From Mesostigma viride (lineage: Eukaryota > Streptophyta > Mesostigmatophyceae > Mesostigmatales > Mesostigmataceae): a DNA stretch of 64,000 nucleotides. A program made the translations under genes and the position numbers. The notes below the pieces were generated by a model, which worked only from the letters and a program-made list of their open reading frames with translations, ran no database searches and was not told where the DNA came from. Location of the stretch: NCBI GenBank assembly GCA_009746045.1, contig RPFO01000026.1, positions 5,203,635-5,267,634 of the forward strand, written 5' to 3'. This document shows, piece after piece, positions 1-10,039 of this stretch (position 1 is its first letter; the number at the start of each line of letters is the position of its first letter).

Positions 1-317
1 TGAGGAGCTCTATACGCCAGCCGGGATCAATTAATTAATTAAAAGACACGTGACTGCGTCACGTGAGCATAAGTCCTCAGTGGGAGGGAAACATGGGATG
101 GAATGGATGGTATAAGCTAGCTAGGTCCTAGTTACAGGGGTGTGGGCACCGCGGCCCGAATCGCTATGAATTAATGCCATACGCGGCCACACGCGGAGCC
201 CCCACAGGCTTGGGGGTGGTCTCCGTCATTAAACTACTTGCCATCTATCCTTGCGCACCATCTGCCTCCATATTACAGACAAACCAGGAGGCTGCCCGGG
301 GGTGAGCCCGTCACGTC
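1..317. other. no recognisable feature
   Basis: I see no gene, repeat family or RNA here. The stretch holds a short TTAATTAATTAA run near base 30 and otherwise unremarkable unique-looking sequence leading into the RT relic that follows on the minus strand. Confidence 0.4.
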
Positions 318-770
318 TAGTGCGCAGCATCTTGGTGACGGCGCCGTCGAGTCGTTGCTCCAGCTCCTGCGTCAGTGTCCAGACCTGTCTCGGCGCCGTA
401 GGTCAGGATCGTCAGAATGACGACCTTGAAGAGGTCACGCTTGACGAGCCGGGGTAGGGCGGGGTTGCTCCACCAGCGGCGGTGGTCATGCATGGAGGTG
501 CGCCCACGCCATGCCGATCCGTGTCGTCATGTCGTCCTCGCAGTCGGGAAGCCAACTGCCGAGCAGCTTGAAGCGGCCTGAAGGAGGGTAGTTGACCTCG
601 GCATCGTCTAAGAGGCGGAGTGTGGGTGGGGGCCCTGCCATGCGGAGGGCCAGGGCCTCCGTTTGGGGCTGATTTCTAGACCAACCGCCCGAGCCTCGAG
701 CGCCAGGCAGTCCAGCCAAAGTTGGGCAGACTCCGGCTTCTCGATGACCAGCCGGGATGCTGCACGACAA
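318..770 (-). pseudogene. non-LTR reverse transcriptase relic (C-terminal part)
   Basis: On the minus strand this matches the end of the RT domain and start of the thumb of the LINE at 17.1-19.1 kb. Shared blocks are FKLLGSWLP followed by an acidic DD and TRIG.AWA, then DLFKVVILTILTYGAE against ILFKALVLSILLYGCE, then WTL...LDGAVTKMLR. The blocks lie in different frames with at least two frameshifts and a stop after the first block, so it cannot make a working enzyme. RT motifs A to C are absent: the copy is 5'-truncated, as is common for LINEs, or eroded. It is probably an old insertion of the same family as the 17-19 kb copy. Confidence 0.75.
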
Positions 771-1754
771 ATGGAGGATTTTGCTGTACGTGCATTTCAG
801 TCTTGTCTTTTCTGGTCAAAGGTATTCCCTATGGCTCTGCTTTGATACTAAGATTTCAAGAGGGCTTTTCTGAACCGGGAGATCAGGATCGAGGAGGCAA
901 AGGAGACTTAGTTAGCTTGGCGCACAATTCCGTCTTTCTTTGTTAGTGTGCCTGCAGTGTGGAAGGCAGAATTGAGAGCAAGGTATACCTCAGAGAATTG
1001 TCAAGGGGCCGGGTAGAAGGCCTTATTAGGTCAAGTCCTATCATCTGGAGGAAGAGTCTGGAAACGTTCCTCAGGTCTGTCTGTGGATTTTCAGTGTCCC
1101 CATGCAGTTGATCCTTGCTTGTTCCAGGCTAGCTTTGGTGGTGGCTTTGGTGGCTTTAATTGGTGGCTTTGGTGGCTTTGGTGGCTCAGCCAGTATTTGC
1201 ATGCCTGAGTCCCTGATATGGCGATGAATCATCTGCATCTCATGGGTCCTCCCTCCAGCTCAGTGGATGGAGATGACTTGTTCAGGATCCTGAAGAGGTT
1301 TGAGCTGGGTATAATTTCCAGCACATCGTTGATTGAGGATGAGCCCATGGTGGTGTTTAATTAATTGTGGAATGCAGGGCGACATTGATCCAGTGGCGGC
1401 AGCAGGGTACGTGGTCTATAAGACTGGAGCGTGGTAAGGATTACTGATCCCCAGCATGCAGATCATCGATACCTTGCAGGAGCCCATCACCCAGGCCAGA
1501 TGTGCAACAATACGCGGTATGTTGGCATCATAATGGCTGCATGGCCAGCATTTGCGCTCCTGACCTAGCTTCTGGTACTGAGTCGGTTGACCGATTCCCA
1601 GCTGGTAGAGGTGGGTGCTGCAAGAGCGTGGTAGAGGCTGTTTTTTTGTCTTCCCTCTCATCGGCCCGGCTGGGTCCAGTGGATTTGTACAAGCCTTTTG
1701 ACATGGTTCTCTATGTAGACAGTTCTAGTCTATGAAGGATAGTACATACTGTAG
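771..1754. other. intergenic, mostly unassigned
   Basis: No confident gene. A short tandem run of the 9-mer GGTGGCTTT occupies about 1137-1186. On the plus strand at 1665-1735 a translated stretch VDLYKPFDMVLYVD resembles RT motif A of LINEs (hydrophobic-Asp, then KAFD), but no other RT block lies in frame around it, so it is only a possible relic. Confidence 0.3.
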
Positions 1755-2105
1755 TTGAATAGCTTTGACCTATTACTTTTTGTGCGTCCACGTACTCAAG
1801 GTTGACGCACATCCTGCGCAGGATGTGCATCAACCTTGAGTGGACGCACAAAAAGTAATAGCTAAAACGCTATTCATTCGTTTGCGCGTGGGGCGAAATC
1901 TTTTGGCAGCTCCCTAACTACATAGGGCACTAAGTCCGCATCGAATAACTAATTATTTCATATTAATCCCGGGTGGGTTCGATATCTACCAGTCGTGCGG
2001 CAATTAATTAGGCTCAGCCGGCGGTGCTCTGCTATTAGGCCGGTTTTCCCCTATATTACCCCGATCGGCACTGTCCGCACGAGGTTTCAAGCCCGGGGCG
2101 CCTCA
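1755..2105. repeat. hairpin-bearing tandem unit, copy 1
   Basis: Bases 1755-1876 form a near-perfect inverted repeat: the left arm (TTGAATAGCTTT... through ...CACATCCTGCGCA) pairs with ...GACGCACAAAAAGTAATAG...TATTCA. It is followed by about 220 bp starting GCGTGGGGCGAAATCTTTTG and ending near GCACTGTCCGCACGAGGTTTC. The whole unit recurs at 2124-2490, about 395 bp downstream. No ORF. It behaves like a small foldback or MITE-like element that has been tandemly duplicated. Confidence 0.75.
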
Positions 2106-2123
2106 CTTGCGCTAAGCTCTAAG

Positions 2124-2490
2124 TTGAATAGCTTTTTAGCTATTGCTTTTCGTGCGTCCACTTGAGCAAGGCTGACGCACATCCTGCGCACGATGTGCTT
2201 GCACAGGATGTGCGTCAGCCTTGCTCAAGTGGACGCACAAAAAGTAATAGCTAAAACGCTATTCAAGTTAAAACCTTTGCGTGTGGGGCGAAATCTTTTG
2301 GCGGCTCCCTAACTACATAATAAGGCTCTAATTCCGCATCGAATTAGTAATTTGATATTAATCCCGGGTGGGTTCGATATCTGCCTCGTGCGGCGATTAA
2401 TTAGGCGATCGGGCGGCGGTGCTCTGCTATTAGGCCGGTTTTCCCCAAATAATCCCGCTCGGCACTGTCCGCACGAGGTTTCGATCGAAC
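2124..2490. repeat. hairpin-bearing tandem unit, copy 2
   Basis: Second copy of the 1755-2105 unit. The hairpin spans 2124-2266 and has gained a longer, itself palindromic centre (CATCCTGCGCACGATGTGC...). The downstream part repeats the GTGGGGCGAAATCTTTTGGC and CCCGGGTGGGTTCGATATCTG blocks with few differences. Noncoding. Confidence 0.75.
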
Positions 2491-3048
2491 CCCCCCATTG
2501 ATCCAATTTACATTCGGGTGGATGCCACTCACTTTGGTGGTAAATAACAAAATTTTCAAAATTGATCATTTTGCTTCCAAAACCATGTACAAACATCATC
2601 CAAGGCCTAAGAACCAAGATTCATGGGGAAATGGTGCTTGTTTGCACCAAATTACACGCATTTTGGTATACAGGTACAATGTCACAACTACCTTGTGCGC
2701 AGCTCCCGCAGCTGTGGAACAGTCATGCCCGCACAGCAACCAGGATCTGTCTTGCCACATTTGCAGCGGGCACCGGCGTCTCGAGCAAGTACTACAGGAT
2801 CGGTAGACTCCTTCAGGATTTCAGCTGCTGAGCGGCGGTCCCCGTGATCTCTCATTTCGTCTTATACAATTTTATAGAAGCATAGAATTGAGCATAGAAT
2901 AATGCATAATAGAATGCAAGCAATACTTAGTTAGCTTGTTCCCCATTTATTCGTCGCACTTCTGGCTATCCTGCAGCATTATTTCGATGTAACAAGTGCT
3001 TCCACAACCTAGCGAAATTCCAGATAAAGGGGAGCACGTTTCTAGAAA
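2491..3048. other. intergenic with one small minus-strand ORF
   Basis: Apart from the small ORF at 2688-2855 listed separately, I see no gene, repeat or RNA signal here. Confidence 0.3.
2688..2855 (-). CDS. small Cys-rich ORF, possible exon, function unknown
   Basis: A 55-codon ORF starting at the ATG at 2855. Its composition is protein-like (MRDHGDRRSAAEIL...) and it contains a compact cluster, CKCGK followed by CC, that could bind metal. Just before the stop the sequence reads AAG|GTAGTT, a possible splice donor, so it might be a first exon rather than a complete gene. No partner exon was found on the minus strand to its left, and no family was recognised. It may be chance. Confidence 0.2.
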   Translation of the reverse strand: MRDHGDRRSAAEILKESTDPVVLARDAGARCKCGKTDPGCCAGMTVPQLRELRTR

Positions 3049-3517
3049 TTAAATGCACCCCTGCCGACCCTGTTACCATACCACTAATTATTTTCTAGCA
3101 TTCGAGGTACGAAATACACGTTTCCCACCATCCATACTGAGAACTGCCGACTAGTAGACACCTGTGAACTCACCGTGGCTTTTTCCACGTGCACGCCTGC
3201 TTTTGCTGTGCGCTGCATGTACATACTCGGCGATTTTCACCTAATTTTGGCAGCGTGCATCGTCCCTGCTGACTTGGCTCGTTCCTGGCGCGCGCCGCGC
3301 CAAGTCAGCGAGGACGATGCACGCTGCCAAAAAATTAGGTGAAAATCGCCGAGTACAGCACTGTCAGCAAAAGCGGGCATGCACGTGGAAAAAGCCATGC
3401 ATGAAGATTTCACAGGTGTCTAGTCGGCAGTTCTTAGTGGGAAAAATGTATTTCGTACCTCGAGTGCTAGAAAATTAGTGGTATGGTACATAACAGAGTC
3501 GGCAGGGGTAGATTTAA
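3049..3517. repeat. 470-bp foldback (long palindrome)
   Basis: Left arm 3049 to about 3285 and right arm about 3296-3517 are inverted copies with small indels: TTAAATGCACCCCTGCCGAC at the left end matches GTCGGCAGGGGTAGATTTAA at the right. The centre is a GC-rich palindrome around GGCGCGCGCCGCGCC near 3285-3300. No ORF. It is a foldback or MITE-type element that would extrude as a hairpin or yield double-stranded RNA if transcribed. No target-site duplication is clear. Confidence 0.8.
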
Positions 3518-3601
3518 GTTTTGGAACGGTGCTGTCCTTTATAGGGAATTGACGGAAATTGTTACATAAATTCAGCGGCGAGGGAATTTTGTTGAATATA
3601 G

Positions 3602-3964
3602 ATGGATGAGCTAGAAGGAAATTTAGAGAAAGTATTCATTCAACACGAGCAGCTAGCCAAAGCTGCAGCGGCGGCGGCCAAGGCTGCGGAGGCCAGTGCT
3701 GCGGAGGCCAGTGCTGCGGAGGCCAGTGCTGCGGAGGCCAGTGCTGCGGAGGCCAAGGCTGCAGCAGCCCAATCGCCTGCAGAAGTGGTAGTGAAAAAGG
3801 AGGACGATGCGCCAACAACCGATTATCCCCCGGCTGTAGCAGACTCGTTGAACTCTCACGATGGGGGGGTCGGGAAAGCTGTGCCAACAACGGAGGCGGG
3901 GAGTGTTGCAAAGCGGCTCCGCTTTGGCACGCCGGCGAGCATGCGGGGAGCTGGCCCTCTATGA
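3602..3964 (+). CDS. Ala-rich ORF with a five-residue repeat, unknown function
   Basis: A 120-aa ORF from ATG 3602. It has an N-terminal segment (MDELEGNLEKVFIQHEQLAK), then an alanine-rich tract containing tandem EASAA units (residues about 30-50) that should be helical, an acidic KKEDD patch, and a basic AKRLRF stretch. The repeats come from a 15-bp DNA minisatellite (GAGGCCAGTGCTGCG). After the stop another frame continues with LNAGGGYPHFARLAGEYFVA, preceded by an AG that could be a splice acceptor. That segment faintly resembles the region before the dimerisation end of hAT transposases. Whether this is a host gene, part of a transposon or chance cannot be settled. Confidence 0.35.
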   Translation: MDELEGNLEKVFIQHEQLAKAAAAAAKAAEASAAEASAAEASAAEASAAEAKAAAAQSPAEVVVKKEDDAPTTDYPPAVADSLNSHDGGVGKAVPTTEAGSVAKRLRFGTPASMRGAGPL

Positions 3965-4535
3965 CAGATACCTGTGGATCGCCCCCATGCATCGGGGGAG
4001 GTCAGCAAAAGAAGGTGATCTTCTTGAATGCAGGAGGTGGGTATCCACATTTTGCTCGCCTGGCTGGCGAGTATTTTGTCGCGGATGTTGATGCCTCCAA
4101 GCTCGTTTCACAATGATTCCGGCTTGACCGGTTGTGAGAGTAGAATGCCAAAGGACGCCATGGCTCTAGTTGCAGGAAAAGTTGCCTTTATTGAATAAGG
4201 GAAACACAGACGTAAGTCACGTCACTTCCAAGACTGCACGTAGCACTGTCAGACGACAAGGTCGCAGTGCCAAGAGAACGTGCACGCAAGAGCTAGCTTC
4301 CTAGAGCTACCAAGTCACACATATAACTTGCTAGGGACGCGTCCAAGTATTCAGCTGTACTGTCACGGCTGAAGTCTGTCAATCAATTGATCACACAGAC
4401 TCTGGCACGCCTTTGGCGCGCAGATCTATCAATTGTCCATACGGCTAGTCCTGTGGACCTATCCGTATATTACTCAGCATCAATTGCCTCATAGGTCCGG
4501 CTGGCGCGCTACAGCACGCCTACCTATCAATTGAC
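3965..4535. other. upstream region of the DIRS-like element
   Basis: Contains the possible coding tail noted for the preceding ORF (to about 4115), then noncoding sequence with recurring ATCAATTG motifs at about 4382, 4429, 4480 and 4525. The last 18 bases of the region and its boundary (4519-4536, CCTACCTATCAATTGACT) recur directly after the second copy of the promoter repeat at 19371-19388. Confidence 0.4.
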
Positions 4536-4536
4536 T

Positions 4537-4736
4537 TGGTGAGCTATGCTCATTTTATCTAACCTGCTGAGCGGAGAATGCAACGCCGTATAGCACAAAC
4601 AGAAAAAATAATTTTAGAAAAAATATCTTTTGTGCTGGCACCCGTACCCCAGCCACCCAGGTAGGGGTTGGCTGGACAGGTGGTTGCTATAAAAGGTGGG
4701 CTTCCATTCTAGGGAAGCAGGTTGTTTCTTTTGCCT
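4537..4736 (+). promoter_or_regulatory. 200-bp repeat with TATA box, probable DIRS-element promoter or terminal repeat, copy 1
   Basis: A roughly 200-bp segment running from TGGTGAGCTATGCTCATTTT to GGTTGTTTCTTTTGCCT, with a second copy at 19163-19373 that differs by a few small indels. It carries a TATAAAA box at 4688-4694, about 110 bp before the first ATG of the gag-like ORF, so it probably drives the element. Its two copies have the layout of a terminal repeat. The 18-mer before this copy follows the other copy, as expected of split or circularly permuted repeats. Confidence 0.6.
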
Positions 4737-4804
4737 GCGAACCTCACGTGACCACATCACAAAAAACAAAACGCAAGATAACACATCAAGCAGTATAACC
4801 CACC

Positions 4805-5910
4805 ATGACCACAGTGACAGCCCCAGACCGGAATTTCCTAGCGAAACTCAAGCAAGCAGCCAAGGAGGGATGCACCCCAAAGGAGGCCGCCACTGCGGTC
4901 CATAAGATCCTAGGGGAGGGGAATTGGCTTGAGCGGATCCAGAAGCTCACTCCGGGGCGTGCCAAGAACGTCATGGACGTACTGGAGGAAAGGGGGTTTG
5001 TCAGCGACTGGGATGGGAGGAGGCCCTGGCCAATGTGCTAGCAGCGCAACTGGGGGAGGCTATTGCAGAGCCGGATCCACCAGTGTCAGCAGGTGCGGTG
5101 GGAACTGGGGGTGTTCCCCCTTCGGCAGGTGGAAGCGGAGGGGCGGGGCATGGTGGAGCGGGCGCTGCCGGGGAGGACGATGGCGCTCCTGGGGCGATCG
5201 ACCAGGCTGTGGCGGACCTAGACCGAGACATAGGTCGGCTGCTGGGGACTGAGACGGGCTATGTAACGCCAGCTGGAGGGCTTCCATCCCGGCCGGGCAA
5301 CGCCCGCACTGGCGGAGATATTGGCGACCTGATATCGGCCATGTCGAAGCTGCTGGACCAGGCAAAGACTCCAGCAGCTGCAAGCCCAGCCGCAGCGACG
5401 ACTGCTGGCAGGCTGGCACGCACGAAGGGAGTGGCGCTGAGCGGGCATGCAGAGCCGGTCCTGGTGAGCAACATGATGGAGGCGGTGCCGCCTGGGATGC
5501 TGGACTACGCGGAGAGCGTGGGGGGGAAGTCCATCCGTGCATCGATAATGCTGATGATGCACGGGAGCACAGCCAGCGGGGAGAGGCGAATGCTGGTCCT
5601 GCAGATGGCAGGGATTCTGGACACGATGGTGACAGAATTTGGCTACTGGGCCACGCCACGCTCCGAAGTAATTCTGGAGCTGGCAGCAGCCGAGTACCTG
5701 GCGAAGCTAATCACAGCGTGCCAGCTGGTGGATGTGGGGTCGACGGGCTGGAAGGGCACTCCGTCGGCGATGCTGCCATTCCAGGAGGGTGGGGCGATGC
5801 TGGCGTCGCCGGCGGTGCGGGCGGCGATGAGCATGGGGAAGCTGCAGCACAAGCTGGAGCAGGGTCCCGGCAAGAAGGGGCAGGGCGGCCCGTCCAACAA
5901 CAACAATTAG
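4805..5910 (+). pseudogene. gag-like ORF1 of the DIRS-type element (frameshifted)
   Basis: Opens at ATG 4805 (MTTVTAPDRNFLAKLKQAAK). The first 70 codons read in one frame until about 5010-5040, where the GGGATGGGAGGAGG run switches the frame to one that stays open to 5910 as EALANVLAAQLGEA and so on. The product would be about 365 aa. It has a Gly/Ala/Pro-rich low-complexity linker (about 5090-5200), then a helix-rich part around MMEAVPPGMLDYAESVGGKS and SIMLMMHGSTASGERRMLVL, and a basic Asn-ending tail. No zinc knuckle is present. Position before RT supports a structural role. I do not recognise its family by sequence. Confidence 0.55.
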
Positions 5911-6110
5911 TGAGGGAGCGGTGCCTTCTTCCACCACCTCTTCCAGCACCCCTGCCACCTCGTGACTGGTGCATGGCAGCAGGTACGCTCAGGCCGTAGG
6001 CGCGATAGGATGAGTCGGGCTTTTAATGCTCGCACACTAGCCTGTCAAGCGGTTAGGGCGTTAAACTGGATGGGGGGGGGGGCGAGACCCGCCTGCTGTA
6101 GATTCAGCTC

Positions 6111-7388
6111 GTGTGCCCGGGCCTCTGCAGCATGCAGGCGGCCCTAGATGGGATCGATGATGCTTGCAGGTCCTTTGTCCGCCGGAACGGTGGTTCCGTA
6201 GCGGCAATGGCAGGATCTGTAGTGGATGGGGGTGAATATGCTGAAGGAGCCCCTTACGAACCGTTAGTAGCCGCACGCTTGGCATTGCCTGGTCCGGGGG
6301 AAGGTGGCCAAGTGGATGTGCTGAACTTACTACCCCCCTCTTGGGGAGCAATTTTGAATGATGAGAGTAGGATGGTACGGACGCTGAGCCCAGCAGAGCG
6401 GATCTTGCAGAAGTCGATGCGGATCTCGCGGGCGTGTAGCATGGAGGAGTTCGCGTGGGTTTGCACGCAGTGTGTGTGGAGAGGGGGATTTTGGGTGGAT
6501 TTTTTGAGGAGGAGCCGCCTATGGTGAACGGTACTTTTGGGGTCGGAAAGCCCGACGGCCGTATACGGCTGATTGTGGACAACCGACGTGGCAACATGCC
6601 ACTACCAGATCCTATGCCCGCCTTTGTGCCACACCTTGGCGTGATTTGCAATTTGCCCACGCGCGCTGGGGAGGATGTTTTTGGGGGCGTATCAGATTTG
6701 GATTCGTACTACAACAGACTCCGCCTGCCAGTTTGGATGCGGCGGTACTGTGCGTGGATGCGGGTGTGGTCGGATCTGGTGGGCCTAAGTGGGGCTCGTC
6801 GGAAGGTGCATGTGGCCTTGGATGTTGCATGCTGGCCTATGGGAAACAAGCTGGCCGTCGCCGTGGCCCAGTGTGTGCATCAGTCTGTGTTGTATCGCTG
6901 TGGCCCCAAGCCGCCGTTGGAGGCTACTCGTGGGCTGAGCATCAACATGTCCGCGCTGATCCTGGTGGTGGAGGCCAACGAGGCGGGGGAGACCGTCCGG
7001 CTGAGGCTGGAGGAGGACCCTGCTGCGCCCTTGGCGCCCTCGCCGTGCTTCGAATCTTGGCAGGATCTGGAAGGTATGCATGCTGTGACGATCGATGACC
7101 TCCATTTCACCCACTGTGCGTCGGTGGATGGGGTGAATCTGACAGCAGCTAGATCGTGTTCAGGCTGCCTACGAAGCTGTTGGGCTGGTGCAGAAGTCTG
7201 ACAAGGTGGTACGGGCGACAGCAGAGCAGACTGGTGTGCAGGCGGTGGGTGTCATTCACCAAAGAGATGGTGACGTGGTGCCTGTTCCTGAGCGTGTGGT
7301 GGCAGTTATCGCTGCTACTCATAGAATCTTAGATCGCGGGTTTACATACTACCGCGAACTTAGTTCTGTGCTTGGGAAGTGGGTGTGA
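6111..7388 (+). pseudogene. reverse transcriptase of the DIRS-type element (frameshifted)
   Basis: The RT core lies at 6455-7201. A fingers segment GVGKPDGRIRLIVDNRRGN matches the K.dG..R...D.R..N block of DIRS RTs. Motif A is SDLDSYYNRLRLP (about 6693-6735), and motif C is TIDDLHF (about 7090-7110), keeping both catalytic aspartates. An upstream part (6111-6527, PYEPLVAARLALPG...) belongs to the same polyprotein but reads in another frame, joining at about 6470-6490. The connecting region QKSDKVVRATAEQTGVQAVG (7188-7388) is again displaced. The catalytic residues look intact, so the damage is confined to small indels. Confidence 0.75.
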
Positions 7389-7439
7389 ATGCATCTGCTG
7401 TGCCGCCCCATGCTTTCGGTGTGGTCTGAGACATACCGG

Positions 7440-8117
7440 CTGCTAGCAGCCATGAACGCCTCGATCCCTGCCTGGGCGCCGCTGGCGCCTCCCTGCGGGG
7501 GGCCGCCATGCAGGAGCTTCAGGCGGCGATCGACCGGGCCCCCTTTTTGAGGGCGGCCAGGGCCCGGCCCCTTTCTGACCGGGTCGTCGCAAGTGATGCG
7601 AGCGGCTCCGGCGGTGGGGTGGTCTACAGGGACCTGCCTGGGGCCGATTGTGCCCGGCTGGCGACCCGGCGCGAAGCGCGGGGGTGGCGGACGACAGCTT
7701 TAACGTCTGGGGAGGACTGGGACCTGGAGCGCCTGGAGGATGGGGACTACAGCCTGCTGGATAGTGGCCACTGGCGTAAGGCACTGTCCTACCGGTGGCG
7801 GGGGCAGCCTAACCACATCAACGTCAAGGAGGCGATTGCTGCGACACAGGGGGTCGAGTGGTCGTGCCGGACGAAGGCGTGTCGAGGTAAGCGAGTCGTC
7901 CGGCTCGTGGACTCTAGTCACTGCTGTGGTGGGGGCGTTTGTCAGAGGGCGGTCGTCTTCCTACCGCCTCAACCAGCTGGTTCGGCGCTACTGCTCTCTG
8001 TCACTGGCTGGCGACATGCAGAGCCACTGGGTCTGGGTGGCTACCGACCACAACCCAGCTGACAAGGCCAGTCGGCGTGGCGCTTGGATTCCTGACTTGA
8101 CCCGACCGGTGTGGTGA
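7440..8117 (+). pseudogene. RNase H domain of the DIRS-type element (frameshifted)
   Basis: Begins after the RT connection with LLAAMNASIPAWAP and reaches VVASDASGSGGGVVY, where the Asp of DAS is the first catalytic residue. NVKEAIAA gives the catalytic Glu, and VDS near 7910 the next Asp. About 7870-7925 the frame changes, and the rest (VGAFVRGRSSSYRLNQLVRR, then ATDHNPADKASRRGAW) supplies the last Asp in the ADKASR block typical of retroelement RNase H. The domain removes RNA from the RNA-DNA hybrid. It lies directly upstream of the recombinase with no methyltransferase between. Confidence 0.75.
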
Positions 8118-9105
8118 CGTGCATCCCAATTATAACCCTGGGCCTGAGCCCTGAGGGGGCGCGACGCCCTCGGGACTTGGCACTTTTTTGGGAGGGCACA
8201 GTCAACCCTGTGTCTACCTTGCCAGCGTACCGGAGCGCGGCGGCTGTCTACGTGGCGTGGGCGCCACCTGGCCCTGTCGACCCAGCTGACGCGGAAGCCA
8301 TTTTCTGTGAGTGGATTTCTGCTGTCTACCATGCCAGAGGCGGGCGGGCGCGTACCTTATGCCAGCACGCCAAGGCCTGTCTGCACCTGTACTACCCCGA
8401 CATTGTTCGGAATTGGGTACTGGCGGACCGCCTGCTAGCAGGTTGGCAGCCGCTTGTTCCAGCTGTCAGCCCTAGCTCCGCCTATGCCCTGGCGCCTTTG
8501 CTATTTCACTGCCCTGTTGCTAGTTTCACGTCGACAGGTGCATTTGAGTGCGTTGATTATTATTGCTTTCCAGCAGTATTTACGCATTAGCGAGGCGCTA
8601 GGGCTGCGGGTTCGGGATGTGGCTCATCCCGGCCACCCCCTTCTCGAGCCGTGCAGGGCCCACGGTCGCGGTGCCCTGGTGCTGCGCAACCCCAAAACTG
8701 CGCAGGGGGCGGCCCAGCACGTCCTCGTCCGGGATCCACTTTCTTTGTGGCTCCTGCGACGCCTGACGGCTGGCCAGCCCCCGGATGCACTTCTCTTTCG
8801 GGGTTTAACGTACAGCCAGGCTAGGCAGCAGTGGGAGGCTGTGCAGGCCCGCATGGGCATCCCGGGGATGTTTTCTTTTCACAGCCTCCGGCATGGAGGG
8901 GCGACGCACGATGACATCGCTGGCGAGTCGCCGGAGGCCGGCCATTCAGCTGCGCGGCCGGTGGGCTTCGGCCCTCTCGGTCACGCGCTACATTGGCCTC
9001 CACCGCAGCCTCCTGGGGCACGACATCCCGCCCGCCCCCTGGGCTCAGGCCCTGGGTTTTGACCCAGCGGCTTTCCGGCGCCACTTCGGTGGCGTCGAGT
9101 TTTGA
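8111..9105 (+). pseudogene. tyrosine recombinase of the DIRS-type element (frameshifted)
   Basis: The N-terminal SAM-like part (8111 to about 8480) reads PAYRSAAAVYVAW and the like. The catalytic part contains YLRISEALGLRVRDV (8573-8615, arginine I), HSLRHGGAT (8880-8905, the HxxR pair), and, after another frame change near 8905-8930, GRWASALSVTRYIG with the nucleophilic Tyr at 8989-8991. R, H, R and Y are therefore all present, but across two frames after a switch at about 8455-8480 as well. The enzyme would join the circular cDNA to the chromosome. The ORF ends at 9105. Confidence 0.8.
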
Positions 9106-9529
9106 CGCCTTCCTGTCTTTATCTCTCGTCTTTTAGCTATCAACTGACCTCACCCTTGTGTGCCAGGGGGGTCAGGGGGGAAATGGTTTAACTAACACGA
9201 GGGTGAACCTGGGTTGGGACAAAGTACCCCCATAGCTAGGTAGATTAAGTATTCTTTTTTGCATGTCCTACGTATTTTCGGCTGTTAGCCATGTAAGGAG
9301 ATGTGGGTAGAGCAGGGGCACAGCTGCTGTGGGCTGGCCCTGCACATTCACATAGTGTGCTCACCCTAGCATACAGATGGCCGTGTTGCCATCTGGTAGA
9401 CATGTCTGTGTTATTCCACCGTATAGAGCTAGCACACATATTGTAACAAATTTGATGTTTTGTGGTGATGCATGCAAAGCAAGCAAGCAATTAAGTAAGT
9501 AAGTACATGCGTGTCATGCGCAAAGGCAT
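9106..9529. other. 3' flank of the DIRS-type element
   Basis: No coding signal. It holds a G-rich patch (about 9168-9190), a short AAGCAAGCAAT/AAGTAAGT simple repeat near 9478-9505, and the CACTA target site at its right end. It could contain the distal DIRS terminal sequence, but I cannot define a boundary. Confidence 0.35.
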
Positions 9530-9900
9530 CACTAGGAGCCGGGTGTTGACAAAGTGTGACAAATTTTTGTCAACAATTGTCAACTTGTTGACAAAGTGTG
9601 ACAAATTGTTGACAAATTGTTGACAAAGTGTGACAAAACTAGACAAAACTAGACAAAAAAATGTCAACAGCTTGACAAAACTTGACAGAATGTTGACAAT
9701 GTTGACAAAACGTTGACAATCGTTGACATGTCAACTTTGTGAGCATGTCAACAAATGTCAAAACACTGACAAGCCAAGGTGACTTGTCAACAAATGTCAA
9801 GACGTTTACAAACGCAGGCCAAACGCAAGAAAAATGTCAACAAAATGTCAACAAATGTCAACATGACAAAATGTCAACATGATAAACAAAGGCATAGCAA
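9530..9900. repeat. left terminal and subterminal repeats of element A
   Basis: The terminal inverted repeat is followed by dozens of TTGACAAA, GTGTGACAAA and ATGTCAACAAATGTCAA motifs to about 9896. Such clusters are the usual binding sites of the element's own DNA-binding protein in CACTA transposons. The right end (16560-16963) carries the same motifs in inverse orientation. Confidence 0.8.
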
Positions 9901-10039
9901 ACTGACAAATCAACACCACGCACAGGTAAACTTACTTCATTAAAATCAATATGGCTGCTGCCTTGCTGCCTGAATTGCGGTTTTCTGCATTACATTAGCA
10001 TGACAAACTTTACTGACAAAACACATGAATGAAGAGTGC

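Larger units (their letters stand above)
4537..9105 (+). mobile_element. DIRS-type tyrosine-recombinase retrotransposon, degenerate
   Basis: In order on the plus strand: promoter repeat, gag-like ORF, reverse transcriptase, RNase H, tyrosine recombinase. RT plus RNase H followed by a tyrosine recombinase instead of a DDE integrase defines the DIRS order (DIRS, Ngaro and PAT groups). No methyltransferase domain was seen. The element should integrate through a circular intermediate without target duplication. Every domain boundary and several domain interiors carry frame changes, so this copy is probably inactive unless the indels are sequencing errors. The 3' boundary is uncertain; the repeat copy at 19163 could be its distal terminal repeat if the intervening elements are nested insertions. 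Confidence 0.8.

Noticed and set aside
3990-4115. hAT transposase dimerisation region in GGGYPHFARLAGEYFVADVD
   Set aside because: Similarity is confined to about 15 residues, and the diagnostic downstream SS..SERVFS block is missing.
9540-9900. TGACAA-rich tracts as a CRISPR array
   Set aside because: Motifs vary in spacing and orientation, no constant repeat-spacer rhythm or cas genes exist, and the genome is eukaryotic. They are CACTA subterminal repeats.
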